The notes: generated by a model not told the origin, from the letters alone. 64,000 bases of DNA from Dillenia suffruticosa (GCA_033439265.1 JAVTVX010000004.1:13343701-13407700); one strand, 5' to 3'. Positions 36,586 through 49,313 are shown, numbered from the stretch's first letter. Translations and numbers: made by a program.

Positions 36586-39430
36586 TGTCACGTCTCGAAC
36601 CAGGATCGTGAGCAGCCACCCGTTGTCCTGAATGTCAGCTGTATTTTTATAGAAAATCAGACAGAACCTCCCCGTATATCGAAGGTCTCCCATATAGCAA
36701 TCAACCTGCTACCTATTCAATAGGGCCAACCCGACCTCACAATGCATAAATCAAATCTCAACATCAGACCAACACATCCATACCGCCCAATCCAGGACAA
36801 CGCAAGACTAATAAAACGAATTTCCACAGTCCTAACCACAGACCTCTACTATTATGCCCCCGTCAAAGGCATGAACAACTGCCAGTCGCCCTTCCTGTGA
36901 TTTAGAGGTGGCACTGAACGGTCCTAAAATATACTTCTAGGACATGACACATTCCCAAGTAACATATACAATGAATAGAAATTGCCTCAATGCAACTGTT
37001 ATGCAATGACATGAAAGTTCCATAATTTAAATATTCATATTTGTACAGTCATTCCAGAATTATACAATGGTCATCTATAAACTTCAAAATACATATACAT
37101 CATCAGTACAATTTTTTACTCACACAATTGTAGTAAAAATATATAATGACTCCTCAAGTCCAGACCAGATGTCCAAATGATACTAAGCGTTCAAAAAGCA
37201 ATGCTCTTTGCCAAATACTATCTCTGAAACAAGAAGGGAAATGAGGGGTGAATACTCAAGGAAAGAATACTTAGTGAGTGAGTGGGTCAATGCAATCGTC
37301 TAATAAGAATTGTGAAATTGGAGTGTCAAAACGTAAGTATACAAATCATCATTCAAATCATCATACTTTTCATTTCAACAATATATCATTCGCAAGCATT
37401 ATTAAGTCAAATATGCATCCAAAGCACTGTCATTAAAATCAAAGAGTTGCCAGTCGAAAGTGTTCTGGCAGAAGTTTACCTCGACCTATGACAGGTGCAC
37501 CGGGGGTGTTATATGCAAATTTATTTAAAGTGTTCTCTACCCCGACGTTGGCGATAGATCTCGTCCAGGTGCTAGACTTGGAGAGAGTATCCAAATCCTC
37601 CCCCTTTTCGGGTTCAACCTGGCTAGTACCGTGTCATTAATAAAATCATGACAACTCGTGGGATACCCCAGGTCTAGGCACATCCGAACGCCACCTAAGT
37701 GCCTCTCACGGTGTCCTTCATAGCTACAGAACAATACATACCAAAACCCTCAAGGCCAAAATCAATATCGTATTAAGAATGTGCTGTAATCAGGTTTACA
37801 AACCAAATGTAATATATAACGTAAAATGGTACATTATACATTTCAACCACATGGACGCATAATTTCGTAATTCAACCCAATTTTTTTTGACACTCCAACG
37901 GTTCACAAAAAGTCAGTTCCAAAACTAATCAACACATTTCAAACACACGACAAATCATGCTCATTTATCAAAATGTTATAAAACAGCGTTTACATATTAA
38001 ATAAAGGCATTGAAATAAATCTCACTCACAGTATAGGAGAGGGTAGCGCACTCCCTAATAATACCATGAAGCGAAGAAAAGTGTTCCCCTAACTCAAGGC
38101 ACCCAATACCTATGAATGTATATATATATATTATATAAATCAATAAGTTTCAAACCTACGCAGTTATAGGAAATAGGCTATCACTTTTAATACACGTATA
38201 CAAATCAGGTAGTTCGAATCCTTTAGAACCCTACCCTAATTCCTCATATTTTGTTCATGTATACAACATGTCTACAAGACTCAAGTGTTGGTACTCAACC
38301 AATCTCGCACAGAGCTCACACCAATCCAATCTCTCGCTCGCATCCAAGGGCCAGCAGGGCCACAGCCCAACGCTCTTCTGTGTAGCTCGCAATGCCTATA
38401 TGCAGGGCATGCAGCACCCATGTGCAGGCCCTATGTGTAGGGCGCGCAGCACCCATGTGTAGGGCACGCACCCTTGCGCAGCACCCAGGGCGCGCAGCGC
38501 CTGCACGCCAACTATTTCTCCTCATTTCTCAACTTAACCCTAACATTCATTCAAATAAATCGAATGGGTAAAGAATTTTTTTCACCTAGGGTTTTCTCGG
38601 AGTACAGACTTTCGTCCGAATATCTTCTTGATCACTCCAAAATCTACAATGCTCCCTATCAAGACAAGATTTATTAGTTAGGACATAAACACTGAGAACA
38701 AAATTAAAACCCTGAGTTAGTTACCTACGTAGAGACTTGTGGGCTGTCATGGGCTATCGCGGGTTATGGGCCGTAGTGGGCTTCACTGCAGCAGTGGGTT
38801 CGCGAGCTCGTGGGCTGTCGCGGGCTGGTGGGCTTGCGGGCTTACGGGCTCGCGGGCTGGTGGGCTCGCTGCTCGCAGGCTGGTCGGCTCACGGGCTGGC
38901 ACGTGCGTTCGCGAGTTGGACTGCAGTCACGCGCTCGCGGGTTGCGCTAGTGGGCAGGAGCGCACTCGTGCGTAGGTGCACTCCCGAGCAGGCCCACTCA
39001 AGTTGTGGCACGGTCGCGTGATCGTGCTTGTGCTGTGGCGCGCTCATGCGGGGAAACACAAGTTGCGGTGTGCTCGCTCTCGTGTAAGGAGGATCGCACT
39101 GCGGAGCGCTCGCGGGAGGGAGGAGCTGTAGCGGTTGGGGTACTCTCGTGGTGGTGGAGGATCACTGTGGAAGCTCGCGGTGGAGTACGATTGAGAGAGA
39201 GGGAGATCGCGAGAGAGGGAGAGAGAGTGAGCAGCGAAGAGAAAGAGAGACCATGAGTGAGGTAAAGAGAGAAGAAGAAGATGGTAGTGGTGGTATGGTT
39301 GCTCGCAGTGGAGAGAGGTGGCGGGGTAAGCGACCGATCGCAGTAGAGGGAGAAGACAGCCGTGGGAGGTGAAGAGTTGGGGAGAGAGAGAAAGAGGAAG
39401 AGAGAGAGGGACAGAGAGAGAGAGAGGGAC

Positions 39431-39464
<34 letters not shown>

Positions 39465-39777
39465 AGAGAGAGAGAGAATTAAAATTAGGGTTTCCAACCC
39501 TAATTGGTAAGAGGGGGAGGTGCTACGTTTCACTCCTAAACGCAGCATCTCCTCTCTCTTTTTTCTTTTTTTTATTTATATATGTATATGTCTTCACACC
39601 CACACTTCACTAAAATTAAATTTTTTTTGTAAAAACGGGGTTTACTTCGATTCGCGAATTCGGCAAATTAAAATATACCAAAATTTAATTTAAATATCCT
39701 AAAATCAAAAATCAATTTAAATAAATAAATGTCTCTCTATATAATTAAATTACAGACACTACAGTGTTGGTGTTATA
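36586..39777 (-). repeat. Tekay-1 3' LTR
   Basis: Plus strand TGTCACGTCTCGAACC to agtgttggtgttata. Partner of 45114-48225. It holds GC-rich short tandem repeats (about 38380-38510 and 38740-39000) and a GA-rich tract (39190-39475). Confidence 0.92.
38380..39475. repeat. GC-rich and GA-rich repeat arrays inside Tekay-1 3' LTR
   Basis: First, about 20-bp imperfect repeats of cagcacccatgtgtagggc type (38380-38510). Then about 10-bp gggctcgcgg repeats (38740-39000), then (GA)n-rich sequence. The same order occurs in the other LTR at about 46890-47900. These arrays create long artificial open frames on both strands. Confidence 0.8.
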
Positions 39778-39849
39778 TTTTCTAACCCACTAAAAACAAG
39801 TTTTATCCTTGAAACTAAAAGAGGACTAAACAGTAGACAAATGGGGGTG

Positions 39850-40248
39850 CTATCTCTTCATAGCCTCCTCAGGCTCCCAAGTCTCCTCCTCAACTTGGTC
39901 ACTCCTCCACAAGACTCTGTCCAACAAGACTTCCTTGCTCCGCAGCTTGCTGACCTGCTGATCTAGAATAGCTACGAGTTGAACTGGAAGACTGAGGTCT
40001 TCTCGTAACTCAACAGGTGGAGGCTCTAAAATATGCAAAGGATCTGGGATGTACTTCCTCAACACTGATACATGGAAGTCATCATGGATCCGAGATAACT
40101 CGTCTGACAGCTCTAGTCTGTATGCCACGCTCCCAACCTTACTGAGGATACGGAATGGGCCAATGTACGTGGGGCTCAATTTGCCCCGCTGCCGATGTCG
40201 AATGAGTCCTCTCAAGGGAGAAATCCTCAAAAACACCATATCACCCAC
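39850..40248 (-). pseudogene. Tekay-1 integrase C-terminus with chromodomain-like tail
   Basis: The reading starts MGDMVFLRISPLRG and GKLSPTYIGPF, the GPY/F integrase end. It passes FHVSVLRKYIPDP and finishes LRSKEVLLDRVLWRSD then VEEETWEPEEAM, the group of residues found in Tekay/Del chromodomains, which read histone marks in related elements. Part of a fossil polyprotein. Confidence 0.8.
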
Positions 40249-40290
40249 CTCAAACTCTAAAGGCCAGCGTCTCCGATTCGCATATGCCCT

Positions 40291-41126
40291 CTATCTGTCT
40301 TGGGTGGCTTTCAACCACTCGTAGATCACCCTGACATTTTCCTTAGTTTCCTCGACTAACTCAACGTTGGTAAGGTGTCTTTTGCTTATCTCATCCCAAC
40401 ACAATGGGGTGCGACACTTCCTGCTGTAGAGTACCTCATAGGGTGGCATACTGATGCTGGCCTGATAGCTATTATTATATGCAAACTCTACCAATGGTAA
40501 ATGTCTGTCCCAACTACTCCGAAAATCTATGACACAAGCTCGAAGCAATCTTCGAGCATCTGAATGGTCCTCTCCGACTGACTATCTGTCTATGGATAAT
40601 ATGCTGTGCTAAAACTGAGCCGCGTACCCAAAGCTTCCTGCAGCTTGGGCCAAAATCGAGAAGTGAATCTCGGATCTCTATTTGAGACTATGGATACGGG
40701 AACTCCATGCAGTCTGACTATTTTATCAATATACAGACGTGCCAATGTCTCCAATGGAGAGTTGCTGTGTATCGGGATGAAATGGGTGGAGTTGGTGAGT
40801 TGATCGACTACCACCCAAATGGCATCATATCTGGCCTGAGTCCGCGGCAATCTCATAATAAAGTCCATAGTCACATGTTCTTACTTCCATACGGGAATGG
40901 GAAGAGGCTGTAGTAAACTCGCTGGCCTCTGATACTCAGCCTTCACCTGCTGATAGACTAAACATCTAGCTACAGACTCTGCAATGTCCCTCTTTATACC
41001 TGGCCACCAATAGCTGCCCTGAATAGTTCGATACATCTTTATACTACCTGGGTGCAAGGTATAGGCCGAGGAGTGTGCCTCCTCTAATATGGACCTGTAG
41101 AGATCCTTATCGGTGGGTATAGCCAC
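40291..41126 (-). pseudogene. Tekay-1 integrase core region
   Basis: An HHCC-type zinc-binding segment (EEAHSSAYTLHPGSIKMYRT, YWWPGIKRDI) precedes the catalytic core start [20 protein letters not shown]. The later [13 protein letters not shown] and VEFAYNNSYQ blocks are typical of Gypsy integrase. Broken. Confidence 0.85.
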
Positions 41127-41183
41127 TCTATCTCGATAAGTCGAAAGTCCATCACTGCGGACTCTGAAATCATTTATATCACC

Positions 41184-41777
41184 TCAGCAGGCTCTCTCAG
41201 TAAGAGCCTGGAGCTTGGTATCAATGCCCTGAAGCTCCGTAATATGGGCCAACAGTGACAGCCTGACATCAAATCTGGCTAGCAGAGTGTCCTGATCATC
41301 ACTGGCCAATCTGACTCCCAAATCCTGGAGTCCCATCAAACAAGTGAGGTATGCCATATAGTTTTCCTGACACGATGAAGCTGATTTCTGGCTCAAGGCA
41401 TCAGCAACCACATTGGCCTTGCCCGGATGATAATCAATGACATGATCATAATCTTTGAGAAGTTCCAACCATCTCCTTTGTCTCAGATTAAGTTCTCGCT
41501 GGGTGAATAAATATTTCAGACTTTTATGATCCGTATATACCCGGCAAGTCATCCCGTACAAGTAATGGCGCCATATCTTCAATGCGAAGACTATAGCTGC
41601 AAGCTCCAGATCGTGTGTCGGATAATTCACCTCATGTTTCTTCAACTGTCTAAAAGCGTAGGCGATCTCCCAACCATTTTGCATCAAAACATAACCTAAC
41701 CCTTGTCGGCTAGTATCACTATACACTATGTACTCCCAACTGCTGGTGGGAAGCGTCAAAATCGGAGCTGTAGTCAA
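41184..41777 (-). pseudogene. Tekay-1 RNase H domain
   Basis: Starts [10 protein letters not shown] then [18 protein letters not shown]. It continues through [32 protein letters not shown] and ADALSQK, the conserved Gypsy RNase H order with the expected acidic residues. A 197-residue open stretch. Confidence 0.85.
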
Positions 41778-41817
41778 CCGTTGTTTGAGCTCCTAAAAAC
41801 TCGCCTCAACGGTTTTC

Positions 41818-42867
41818 TCATACAAACTTGACACCCTTTCGCATCAATCTAGACAATGGTGCAGCTATCTGGGAAAACCTCTCAACAAATCTACGGTAAT
41901 ATCCGGCCAGACCAAGAAAACTCATAATCTCAATCATTGTCTGTGACTGCTCCCATCTCATAATGGCATTGACCTTTTGCGGATCGACAAAAATCCCCTC
42001 TACAGAAACGACATGCCCAAAAAATCCAACATGTCTTAGCCAAAATTCACATTTTGTGAATTTGGCATACAACTGCTCATCGCAGAGAATCTGTAAAATG
42101 GTGCGAAAATGCTGAATATGATCCTCGTCACTTCCCGAATACACCAGTATATCGTCTATGAAGACTATGACAAATTGGTCCAGAAAGTCATGAAAAACTC
42201 TATTCATCAAGTCCATGAATGCAGCTGGGGCATTAGTCAGCCCAAACGGCATGACAAGGAATTCATAGTGCCCGTATCGAGTGTGGAAAGCTGTCTTTTG
42301 CACATCTTGAGTCCTAATCCGCAACTGATGATATCCCGATCGAAGATTAATTTTTAAGAAAACTCGGGCACCTTGCAATTGATCAAACAAATCATCTATG
42401 CGAGGTAGTGGATATTTGTTCTTTATAGTCACCTGATTAAGCTGCTTGTAATCTACACACAATCTTAGTGAGCCATCCTTTTTATTTACAAACAGCACTC
42501 AAGCACCCCAAGGTGACGTGCTAAGATGGATGAACCCCTTATCCAACAACTCTTGCAGCTGGACCTTGAGCTGTCTCAGCTCAGCCGATGCCATCCTGTA
42601 TGGCGGCATAGAGATAGGGGTAGTCCCCGGAGCTAAATCGATCTCAAAGTCGAACTCTTGAACCGGTGGTAATCCAGGTAGCTCCTCGGGGAAAACATCA
42701 GTAAACTCCTGTACCACAGGAATATCCTCAAGTCTCGGTCCCTGAGCAGTAGTGTCTATGATGTGAGCTAGATATGCCACACACCCGTGGCGAATCATGC
42801 GTTTGGCCTCCAAAATTGAAATGACACAGCGGGGTAAAACCCGCCTCTCGCCCTCAAAAATCAACAC
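41818..42867 (-). pseudogene. Tekay-1 reverse transcriptase domain
   Basis: N-terminal [20 protein letters not shown] and IPMPPYRMA-like blocks lie in 42867-42499. Then [48 protein letters not shown] and the catalytic [10 protein letters not shown] near 42151-42162. Typical Ty3/Gypsy RT of the Tekay group. Some breaks. Confidence 0.88.
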
Positions 42868-42899
42868 TGGCTGATCGGGTCTTCAAAACTCCACCTGCT

Positions 42900-43200
42900 T
42901 CTTAAAGCTGTTAACTGAAACCTGATACATATGTAGCCAATCCATCCCCAAGATGGCATCAAAATCAGTTATGGCGATAGGGATTAGATCTGGCTTCAGT
43001 ACTGTATCCTCAACTTTGATATCACATTGTCTATACACTGTGCTGTGCACAATCTACTCACCCAGAGGAGTGATAACCAATATCTCCTCGTCCAAAGGTG
43101 TGAGCGGCCTGTTAGACTGTCGGGAGAATTGATCGCTTACATACGAATAGTTAGACCCCGTGTCAATAAGAATACGAGCATCTATTCCGAAGATAGGTTG
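42900..43200 (-). pseudogene. Tekay-1 aspartic protease region
   Basis: On the minus strand ARILIDTGSNYSYV carries the DTG active site near 43150. DAILGMDWL near 42960 is the closing block of the protease domain. Confidence 0.8.
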
Positions 43201-43519
43201 AGTGCCTATAATTGAACAAAATGCACATAGACTTAGAATAATTTCAAATTTGATATATATATATATATGTCAAAATAGTTGAGCTTCTAAGACTTTTATA
43301 ACTTTAGTGTACAAAGATGTCAGAGTAGTATCATGTCTACAAAAGGGTACACAACATAAAATACTTATACAACTATCATGATACAATGCTGACATCCCCA
43401 AAAGAAGTGAAAATACAAATAGAGATTATATTCTACAGGATCAGAATGAGGAGTACCTATGATAATGTCAGGATTCGCCTGGGCATCCTTCTGTATCATG
43501 GCATAAACCCAGGCCTGAG

Positions 43520-44801
43520 CCCTAGGCTGCTGTCGTACCTGGGTCTGCACTGGGAGTAGAAGATGCTGGCCGACTAGGCTGCCCCTGCTGACCCATATGA
43601 GGAGTACTAGTGCGGCTCTGTGAACTCTGTCCTCCACGTCCTAACTCAGGGTAGGAACTCCTGATATGCCCCGACTTCTCATAGTGGAAACAAGTGACCG
43701 ACACTGAACAAGCTCCTATCGAATGAGACCTATTGCACCTGCGGCAATAAGGATGCCACTGAGTAGTATACTATGCAAGGTGAGTCGAAGCGGGCTGTCT
43801 GAACCCCTGAGAGTACTGTCCCCATCCCAGATTAGAAGATCTAGATCCAAATCCGTCTCTGTGTGAACTGGATCCCCTACCCTTCTTGGAGTTCTGCACA
43901 GAATGAGACCTCTCTTTCTTTCTCTTCAGCTCTCTGTTCTCTCTCTACTTAGTCTCGGCGTGGACCAAAACTTCTGCGCGGTGAGTAGAGTATATCACCT
44001 CGGCCAGTGTAAACTGTAGAGTAACAGTCATATACTTCTTTATGCTGAGGCTAAGACTATCTTCAAATTTGAAGCGCAGATACTGAGGTGTGGCCAGATC
44101 TGGTACAAATGCGGCAAGTCTCCGCATGTCTGCCTCATACTCTGAGACAGATTTGGACCCTTGTGTAAGCAGTCCCAGCTCTGACCTCATCCGGTCCTAC
44201 TAGTAGAGCAGGAAAAATCTATGGTCAAACTCCCGAACGAAATCGTCCCACCGCAGTAGCTCTGTCACCTTATTAGTGACGGCCTCCCACCATAAGAGGC
44301 CCTCTCCTTCTAATAATCGCTGTGCCACTTTCAAGCAGAGCTCCTCTCCAATCCCCAGATCGGTCAAAATCCTACGGATGCGGTTGATCCAATACTTGGC
44401 TGCCGCAGCATCACCAAGCCCTGTGAAATCAGTGCACCCCAGCTGACAGGCCTCCTTAACCAACTGAGTCAACTCATGTACAGAGTAGTCGATGTGGTCT
44501 CACTCGGCTCTAACAAGATAGAAAAATCGGCCACTGGGGGTGGAACCGGTATCGAAGGAATTGGCGCTGCGGCAGGTGCAGGCGCAGGCGCCACTATAGG
44601 AGGTGGTGGGAGCGAAATCTGGACCCCATGTGAAGCACACCACTCGTACACCTGTCGAAAGGCATCGAGTGTGGGTACGGGAGTCTCAGCTTGAGCAACT
44701 GGCTAAATAGGTGCCGGTGGTGGCATGCGAGTCGAGGAACGATCCTCCGGCTCGTCTAATTCCTCTGGTGGGGCAAAACAGGTGCTCCGTCGGGTCGTCA
44801 T
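43520..44801 (-). pseudogene. Tekay-1 gag region
   Basis: ATG at 44801 (MTTRRSTCFAPPEEL). A proline/alanine-rich stretch, then the gag core AAAAKYWINRIRRILTDLG near 44400, LRFKFEDSLSLSIKKYMTV near 44060 and two cysteine clusters near 43740-43650 (a CRRC pair and CFHYEKSGH), the nucleocapsid knuckles. Broken. Confidence 0.8.
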
Positions 44802-45093
44802 ACTTTTGCAAGGGAATGAATCTTATTAGGTATCGTTCAAAGAATAGGCATGGTTCAAGAAATTTGGACTAGTCACATCTTAACTACCCTCATAAAGAAT
44901 GGAATCCTAAAAAAAAAAACATGTTAGGTTAGATACAACCGTATCTAACCCCCCTAAAATGGGTGAACTCATATACTTATGACCATGTATTGGGACTTCA
45001 TGACTGTATGAAACTCTCATGCATTGAGGACTTTAAATACAAACACACTCAGAAATATTTTCAAGACTCTCTTCCTACATAGCTCTCAACCTA

Positions 45094-45106
45094 GGCTCTG
45101 ATACCA
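45094..45106 (-). other. Tekay-1 primer-binding site
   Basis: The element strand reads TGGTATCAGAGCC, an exact initiator tRNA-Met site, 7 bp inside the 5' LTR edge. Confidence 0.92.
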
Positions 45107-45113
45107 AGTCAAC

Positions 45114-48100
45114 TGTTACGTCCCGAACTGGGATTGTGAGCAGCCGCCCGTTGTCCTGAATACCGGCTGTATTTTTACAAAAAATCGAGTAGAATCTCCC
45201 CGCATATCGGAGGTCTCCCACATAGCAACAACCTGCTACCTGTACAATAGGGCTAACCTAGCCTCACAATATATAAATCAAATTTCAACATCAAACCAAC
45301 ACATCCATACCACACAATCAAGGACAACGCAAGGCTAACAAAATGAATTTCCACAATCCTAACTACAGACCTCTACTGCCATGCCCCCATCAAAGGCATG
45401 AATAGCCGCCAGTTGCCCCTCCTGTGATTTAGTGGTGGCACCGAGTAGTTCTAAAATATACTTCTAGAACATAACACATTTCCAAGTAACATATACAATG
45501 AACAGAAATTACTTTAATACAAGTGTTATGCAATGACATGAGAGTTCCACAATTTAAATATCCATATTTGTACAATCATCCCAAAATTATATAATGGTCA
45601 TCTATAGATCTCAAAATATATATACATCATCAGTATAATTTTTAACTCATGCAATTGTAACGAAAATATACAATGACTCCCCAAGTCCATACCAGATCTC
45701 TAAATGATACTAAGGGTCTAAAAAGTAACGCTTTTTGCCAAATACTATCTCTGAAACAAGAAGGGAAATGAGGGGTGAGTACTCAAGGAAAGAATACTCA
45801 GTGAGTGAGTGGGTCAATGCAATCGTCTAATAAGAATTGTGAAACTGTAGTGTCAAAGCATAAATATACAAATCATAATTCAAATCATCATACTTTTCAT
45901 TTCAACAATATATCATTTGCAAGCATTATCAAGTCAAATATGCATCTAAAGCACAATCATTAAAATCATAAAGCTACCAGCCGAAAGTATCCTGGCAGAG
46001 GTTTACCTTGACCTATGACAGGAGCACCGGGGGTGTTATATGTAAATTTATTTAAAGTGTTCTCTACCCTGGCGTTGGCGACGGATCTCGTCCAGGTGCT
46101 AGACTTGGAGAGAGTATCCAAATCCTCCCCATTTTCTTGTTCAACTTGGCTAGTACTGTGTCGTTAATAAAATCATGACAACTCATGGGATACCCCAGGC
46201 CTAGGCATATCCGGACGCTACCTAAGCGCCTCTCACGGTGTCCTTCGTATCTACGGAACAATATATACCAAAGTCCTTAAAGCCAAAATCAATATCGTAT
46301 CAAGAATGTGCCGTAATCAGGTTCACAAACTAAATGCAATATATAGCGTAAAATGGCACATTATACATTTCAACCACATGGATGCATAATTTCATAATTC
46401 AACCCAATTTTTTGGATACTCCAACGGTTCACAAAAAGTCAGTTCCAAACCAATCAAAATATTTCAAGCACACGACAAATCATGCTCATTTATCAAAATG
46501 TTATAAAACATGGTTTACATATTAAATAAAGACATTGAAATAAATCACACTCATAGTATGGAGGAGGGTAGCGCACTCCCCAATAATACCACGAAGCGAA
46601 GAAAAGTGTTTCCCTAACTCAAGGCACCCAATACCTATGAATATATATATATATAAAAATCAACAAGTTTCAAACCTACGCAGTTATAGGAAATAGGCTA
46701 TCACTTCTAATACACGTATGCAAATCAGGTAGTTCGAATTCTTTAGAACCCTGCCCTAATTCCTCATATTTTATACATGCAATCAACATGTCTACAAGAC
46801 TCAAGTATTGGTACTCAACCAATCTCGCACAAGGCTTACACCAATCCAATCTCTCGTTTGCACCCAAGGGCCAGTGGGGCCACAACCCGGCACTCCTCTG
46901 TGCAACGCGCAGCGCCCATGTGTAGGGCTCGCAGTGCTCATGTGCAGGGCTCGCAGTGTCCACGTGCAGGCCCCATGTACAGGGTACGCAGTGCCCATGT
47001 GCAGGGTACGCAGCGCCTTTGCGCAGCACCCGGGGCGCGCAGCTCCCAGGGCGCATATCGCCTGCATACCAACTATTTCTTCTCATTTCTCAACTTAACC
47101 CTAACATTCATTCAAATAAATCGAATGGGTGAGGAAATTTTTTCACCTAGGGTTTTCTCGGAGCACAGATTTTCGTCCGAATGTCTCCTCGATCACTCCA
47201 AAATCTATAATACTCCCTATCAAGACAAGATTTATTAGTTAGGTCATAAACACTTCGAACAAAATCAAAACCCTGAGTCAGTTACCTACGCAGAGACTCA
47301 CGGGCTGTCACGGGCTATCCGGGCTTACGGGCTGCATGGGCTCGTGGGCTCGTGGGCTGTCTCGGGCTGGTGGGCTCGTGGGTTGGTTGCAGGCTCGCGG
47401 GCTGGCATGCGCGCTCGCGAGCTAAACTACAGTCGCGCGCTCGCGGGTTGCGCCTAGTGGGTTGGGGCATGCTTGTGCACAGTTGCACTCCCGAGTAGGC
47501 GTGGTCATGCTGTGGCACGGTTGCATGCTCGCGTGGGGAAATACGCGTTGCGGCGCGCTCGCGCTCGCGCAGGGAGGTTCGCGCTGCGATGCGCTCGCTG
47601 GAGGGAGGAGCTGCAGCGGTTGGGGTACGCTCGTGGTGGCGGCGGATTGCGGTAAAAGCTCGCAATGAAGTGCAATCGAGAGGGAGGGAGATCGCGAGAG
47701 ATTGAGAGAGTGAGAAGTGGAGAGAGAGAGAGAGAGAAACAGTGAGAGAGAGACCATGAGTGAGGTAGAGAGAGAAGAAGAAGATGGTGGTGGTGGTGCG
47801 ATTGCTCACGGTGGAGAGAGGTAGCGGGATGAGTGACCGATCGCGGTGGAGGGAGAAGGCAGCCGCGGGAGGTAAAGAGTTGGGGAGAAAGAGAAAGAGG
47901 AAGAGAGAGTGTGAGAGAGAAAATTAAAATTAGGGTTTCTAACCCTAATTGGTAAGAGGGGGAGGTGCTGCATTTCACTCCAAAACACAGCATCTTCTCT
48001 CTCTCTTCTCTTTTTTTTTTTATTTATATATATATATGTCTTCATACCCTCACTTCACTAAAATTTAAATTTTTTTGTAAAAACGGGGTTTACTTCGATT

Positions 48101-48225
48101 TGCGGATTCGACAAATTAAAATATACCAAAATTTAATTTAAATACCCAAAAATCAAAAATCAATTTAAATAAATAAATTTCTCTCTATATAATTAAATTA
48201 CAAATACCACAGTGTCAGTGTTACA
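45114..48225 (-). repeat. Tekay-1 5' LTR
   Basis: Plus strand TGTTACGTCCCGAACTGG to agtgtcagtgttaca, next to CTATG at 48226. Same internal layout as the partner, including GC-rich arrays at about 46890-47060 and 47290-47640. Confidence 0.93.
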
Positions 48226-48851
48226 CTATGTCAACATAGATGTTGTTTTCTGATTGTTGTTTAGTGATGAAACTAGAAGTTCACTGAAAACAAAGTGACA
48301 GACAATCAAATGAAAAATAGATTAATTTATAATTATTGAATTATAACACTGCTAACATAACATGAAATTAAGTTCATAAAATTCAACTTTTATTTAATAT
48401 CGAATGTGATTCAAAGTTTCTTGTTGAAAGAGAAAAGTTTATACTTTTAAAAATATTTCAAAATAAAGGCTGCGTATAAATTAGCTTTTCCAAATATATA
48501 ATAATTTTTTAAATTAAAACAATCTGGTGAAGTTTCTTAATTTTAGAAATTGAAAAGAAAATGTATGTTAGCATGTCATGTAGCGGTATCAGTTATGTAG
48601 GATGCCTAGCTAAGAGGGCACACTTAGGTGGCCCTACAAGTATTGGGCATTGACGAATGCATGAGGCCATGTGCCAACTGTGATTCCCTTGCACACGAGG
48701 TGTAGCCCAACATGCTTTTGGTTAGACCAAATCTAGGCAGACCTGGGAATAAAGATAAAAAGGGTGGACAACTGCCCCCTTTCTTTTGGCTGTACTTAGG
48801 TTTTTTGAGAGTTAGTTGCTGGGGAAGCATGTTGGTCACCCTTTGCTTTTC

Positions 48852-48860
48852 TATAAATAG
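48852..48860 (+). promoter_or_regulatory. TATA-box-like motif in D's 3' LTR
   Basis: TATAAATAG, same context (ttttc before, acttc after) as 8230-8238, without the SINE that follows it there. Confidence 0.5.
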
Positions 48861-49313
48861 ACTTCCTAAGGTTTTTCATCACACACAAAAGTTTTGTGAG
48901 GGAAGAAAATTTTTCTCATAAAGTAAGAAATATTTTTGAGGAGATTTTTTAAAAAATTCTCTCAATCGAATTAAAAATTTTTTATGACCATAGTGGGAGT
49001 CAAACCCACAACCTTTTGATATGAAATCAAATATGCTAATCTACTACATTATCCAATCAGTTTTGCTTTTTTAAATGTTTTGAAAAATTAATTTTCTTGT
49101 TGTTCGTATAACTCATGTAGATAGACTAGAGATTTCAAAATTGGGGAGTTTGATCGGATGATCAAATAGTTTTGGTTCTTTAATTAAATAAAGTGTTTAT
49201 ACTCTAACTCCTTATTTAATTTATGGATATGTTCTGCATTATTCATAAAATCTTCTTGACTTTGAGAAATTATATTTTTAATTGTGTTTAACTTCAATCA
49301 AAATTAATAAATA

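Larger units (their letters stand above)
36586..48225 (-). mobile_element. Tekay/Del-type chromovirus Tekay-1, 11.6 kb
   Basis: LTRs of about 3.19 kb (36586-39777) and 3.11 kb (45114-48225) lie within an exact CTATG duplication (36581-36585 and 48226-48230). Minus-strand order: 5' LTR, iMet PBS 45094-45106, gag 44801-43520, protease about 43200-42900, RT 42867-41818, RNase H 41777-41184, integrase 41126-40291, chromodomain-like tail 40248-39850, 3' LTR. LTRs this long plus a chromodomain-like tail fit Tekay/Del. The LTRs differ at about 14 % of sites over the first 520 bp by eye, mostly transitions. Complete at both ends, with a moderate number of breaks in the coding region. Confidence 0.93.
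1..49313 (+). mobile_element. Ancient Ty1/Copia element D (Tork/Angela-like), host of the nest
   Basis: Seen: two long direct copies of the same sequence (from base 1 and from base 35777) flank a plus-strand Copia coding region lying in three blocks. Order is LTR-like copy, PBS-like site 9043-9057, gag 17552-18264, zinc knuckle/protease/integrase/RT 25528-27390, RT/RNase H 33808-34840, LTR-like copy. Each block continues where the previous one was interrupted by an insertion with a perfect 5-bp target duplication. The gag start resembles Angela-type Copia. The two LTR copies differ at roughly a fifth of positions over an eye-aligned 230-bp stretch, making this the oldest layer. It is heavily broken, with many breaks. 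That the flanking repeats are this element's own LTRs is inference, supported by orientation, a TG start, a TATA motif in both copies and the PBS. The 3' end lies beyond the window. Confidence 0.55.
35777..49313 (+). repeat. 3' LTR of Copia D, interrupted by Tekay-1 and cut into by Copia E
   Basis: Bases 35777-36165 match 1-604 (one unit of the internal repeat instead of two). Bases 36174-36585 and 48226-49313 match about 6780-8975. The second piece holds empty sites for all three SINE-like insertions of the 5' copy and the conserved TATAAATAG at 48852-48860. Alignment stops at 49314, where Copia E begins. Confidence 0.55.

Noticed and set aside
38737-39613. Several overlapping open frames on both strands, Gly/Arg/Ala or Ser/Leu rich
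   Set aside because: They read through GC and GA short repeats of the Tekay-1 LTR. Similar frames recur in the other LTR with changed length, as expected of repeats, not genes.
46676-48045. Frames up to 164 residues, apparently unrelated to transposon proteins
   Set aside because: Same LTR arrays as above; no domain, and both strands are equally open.
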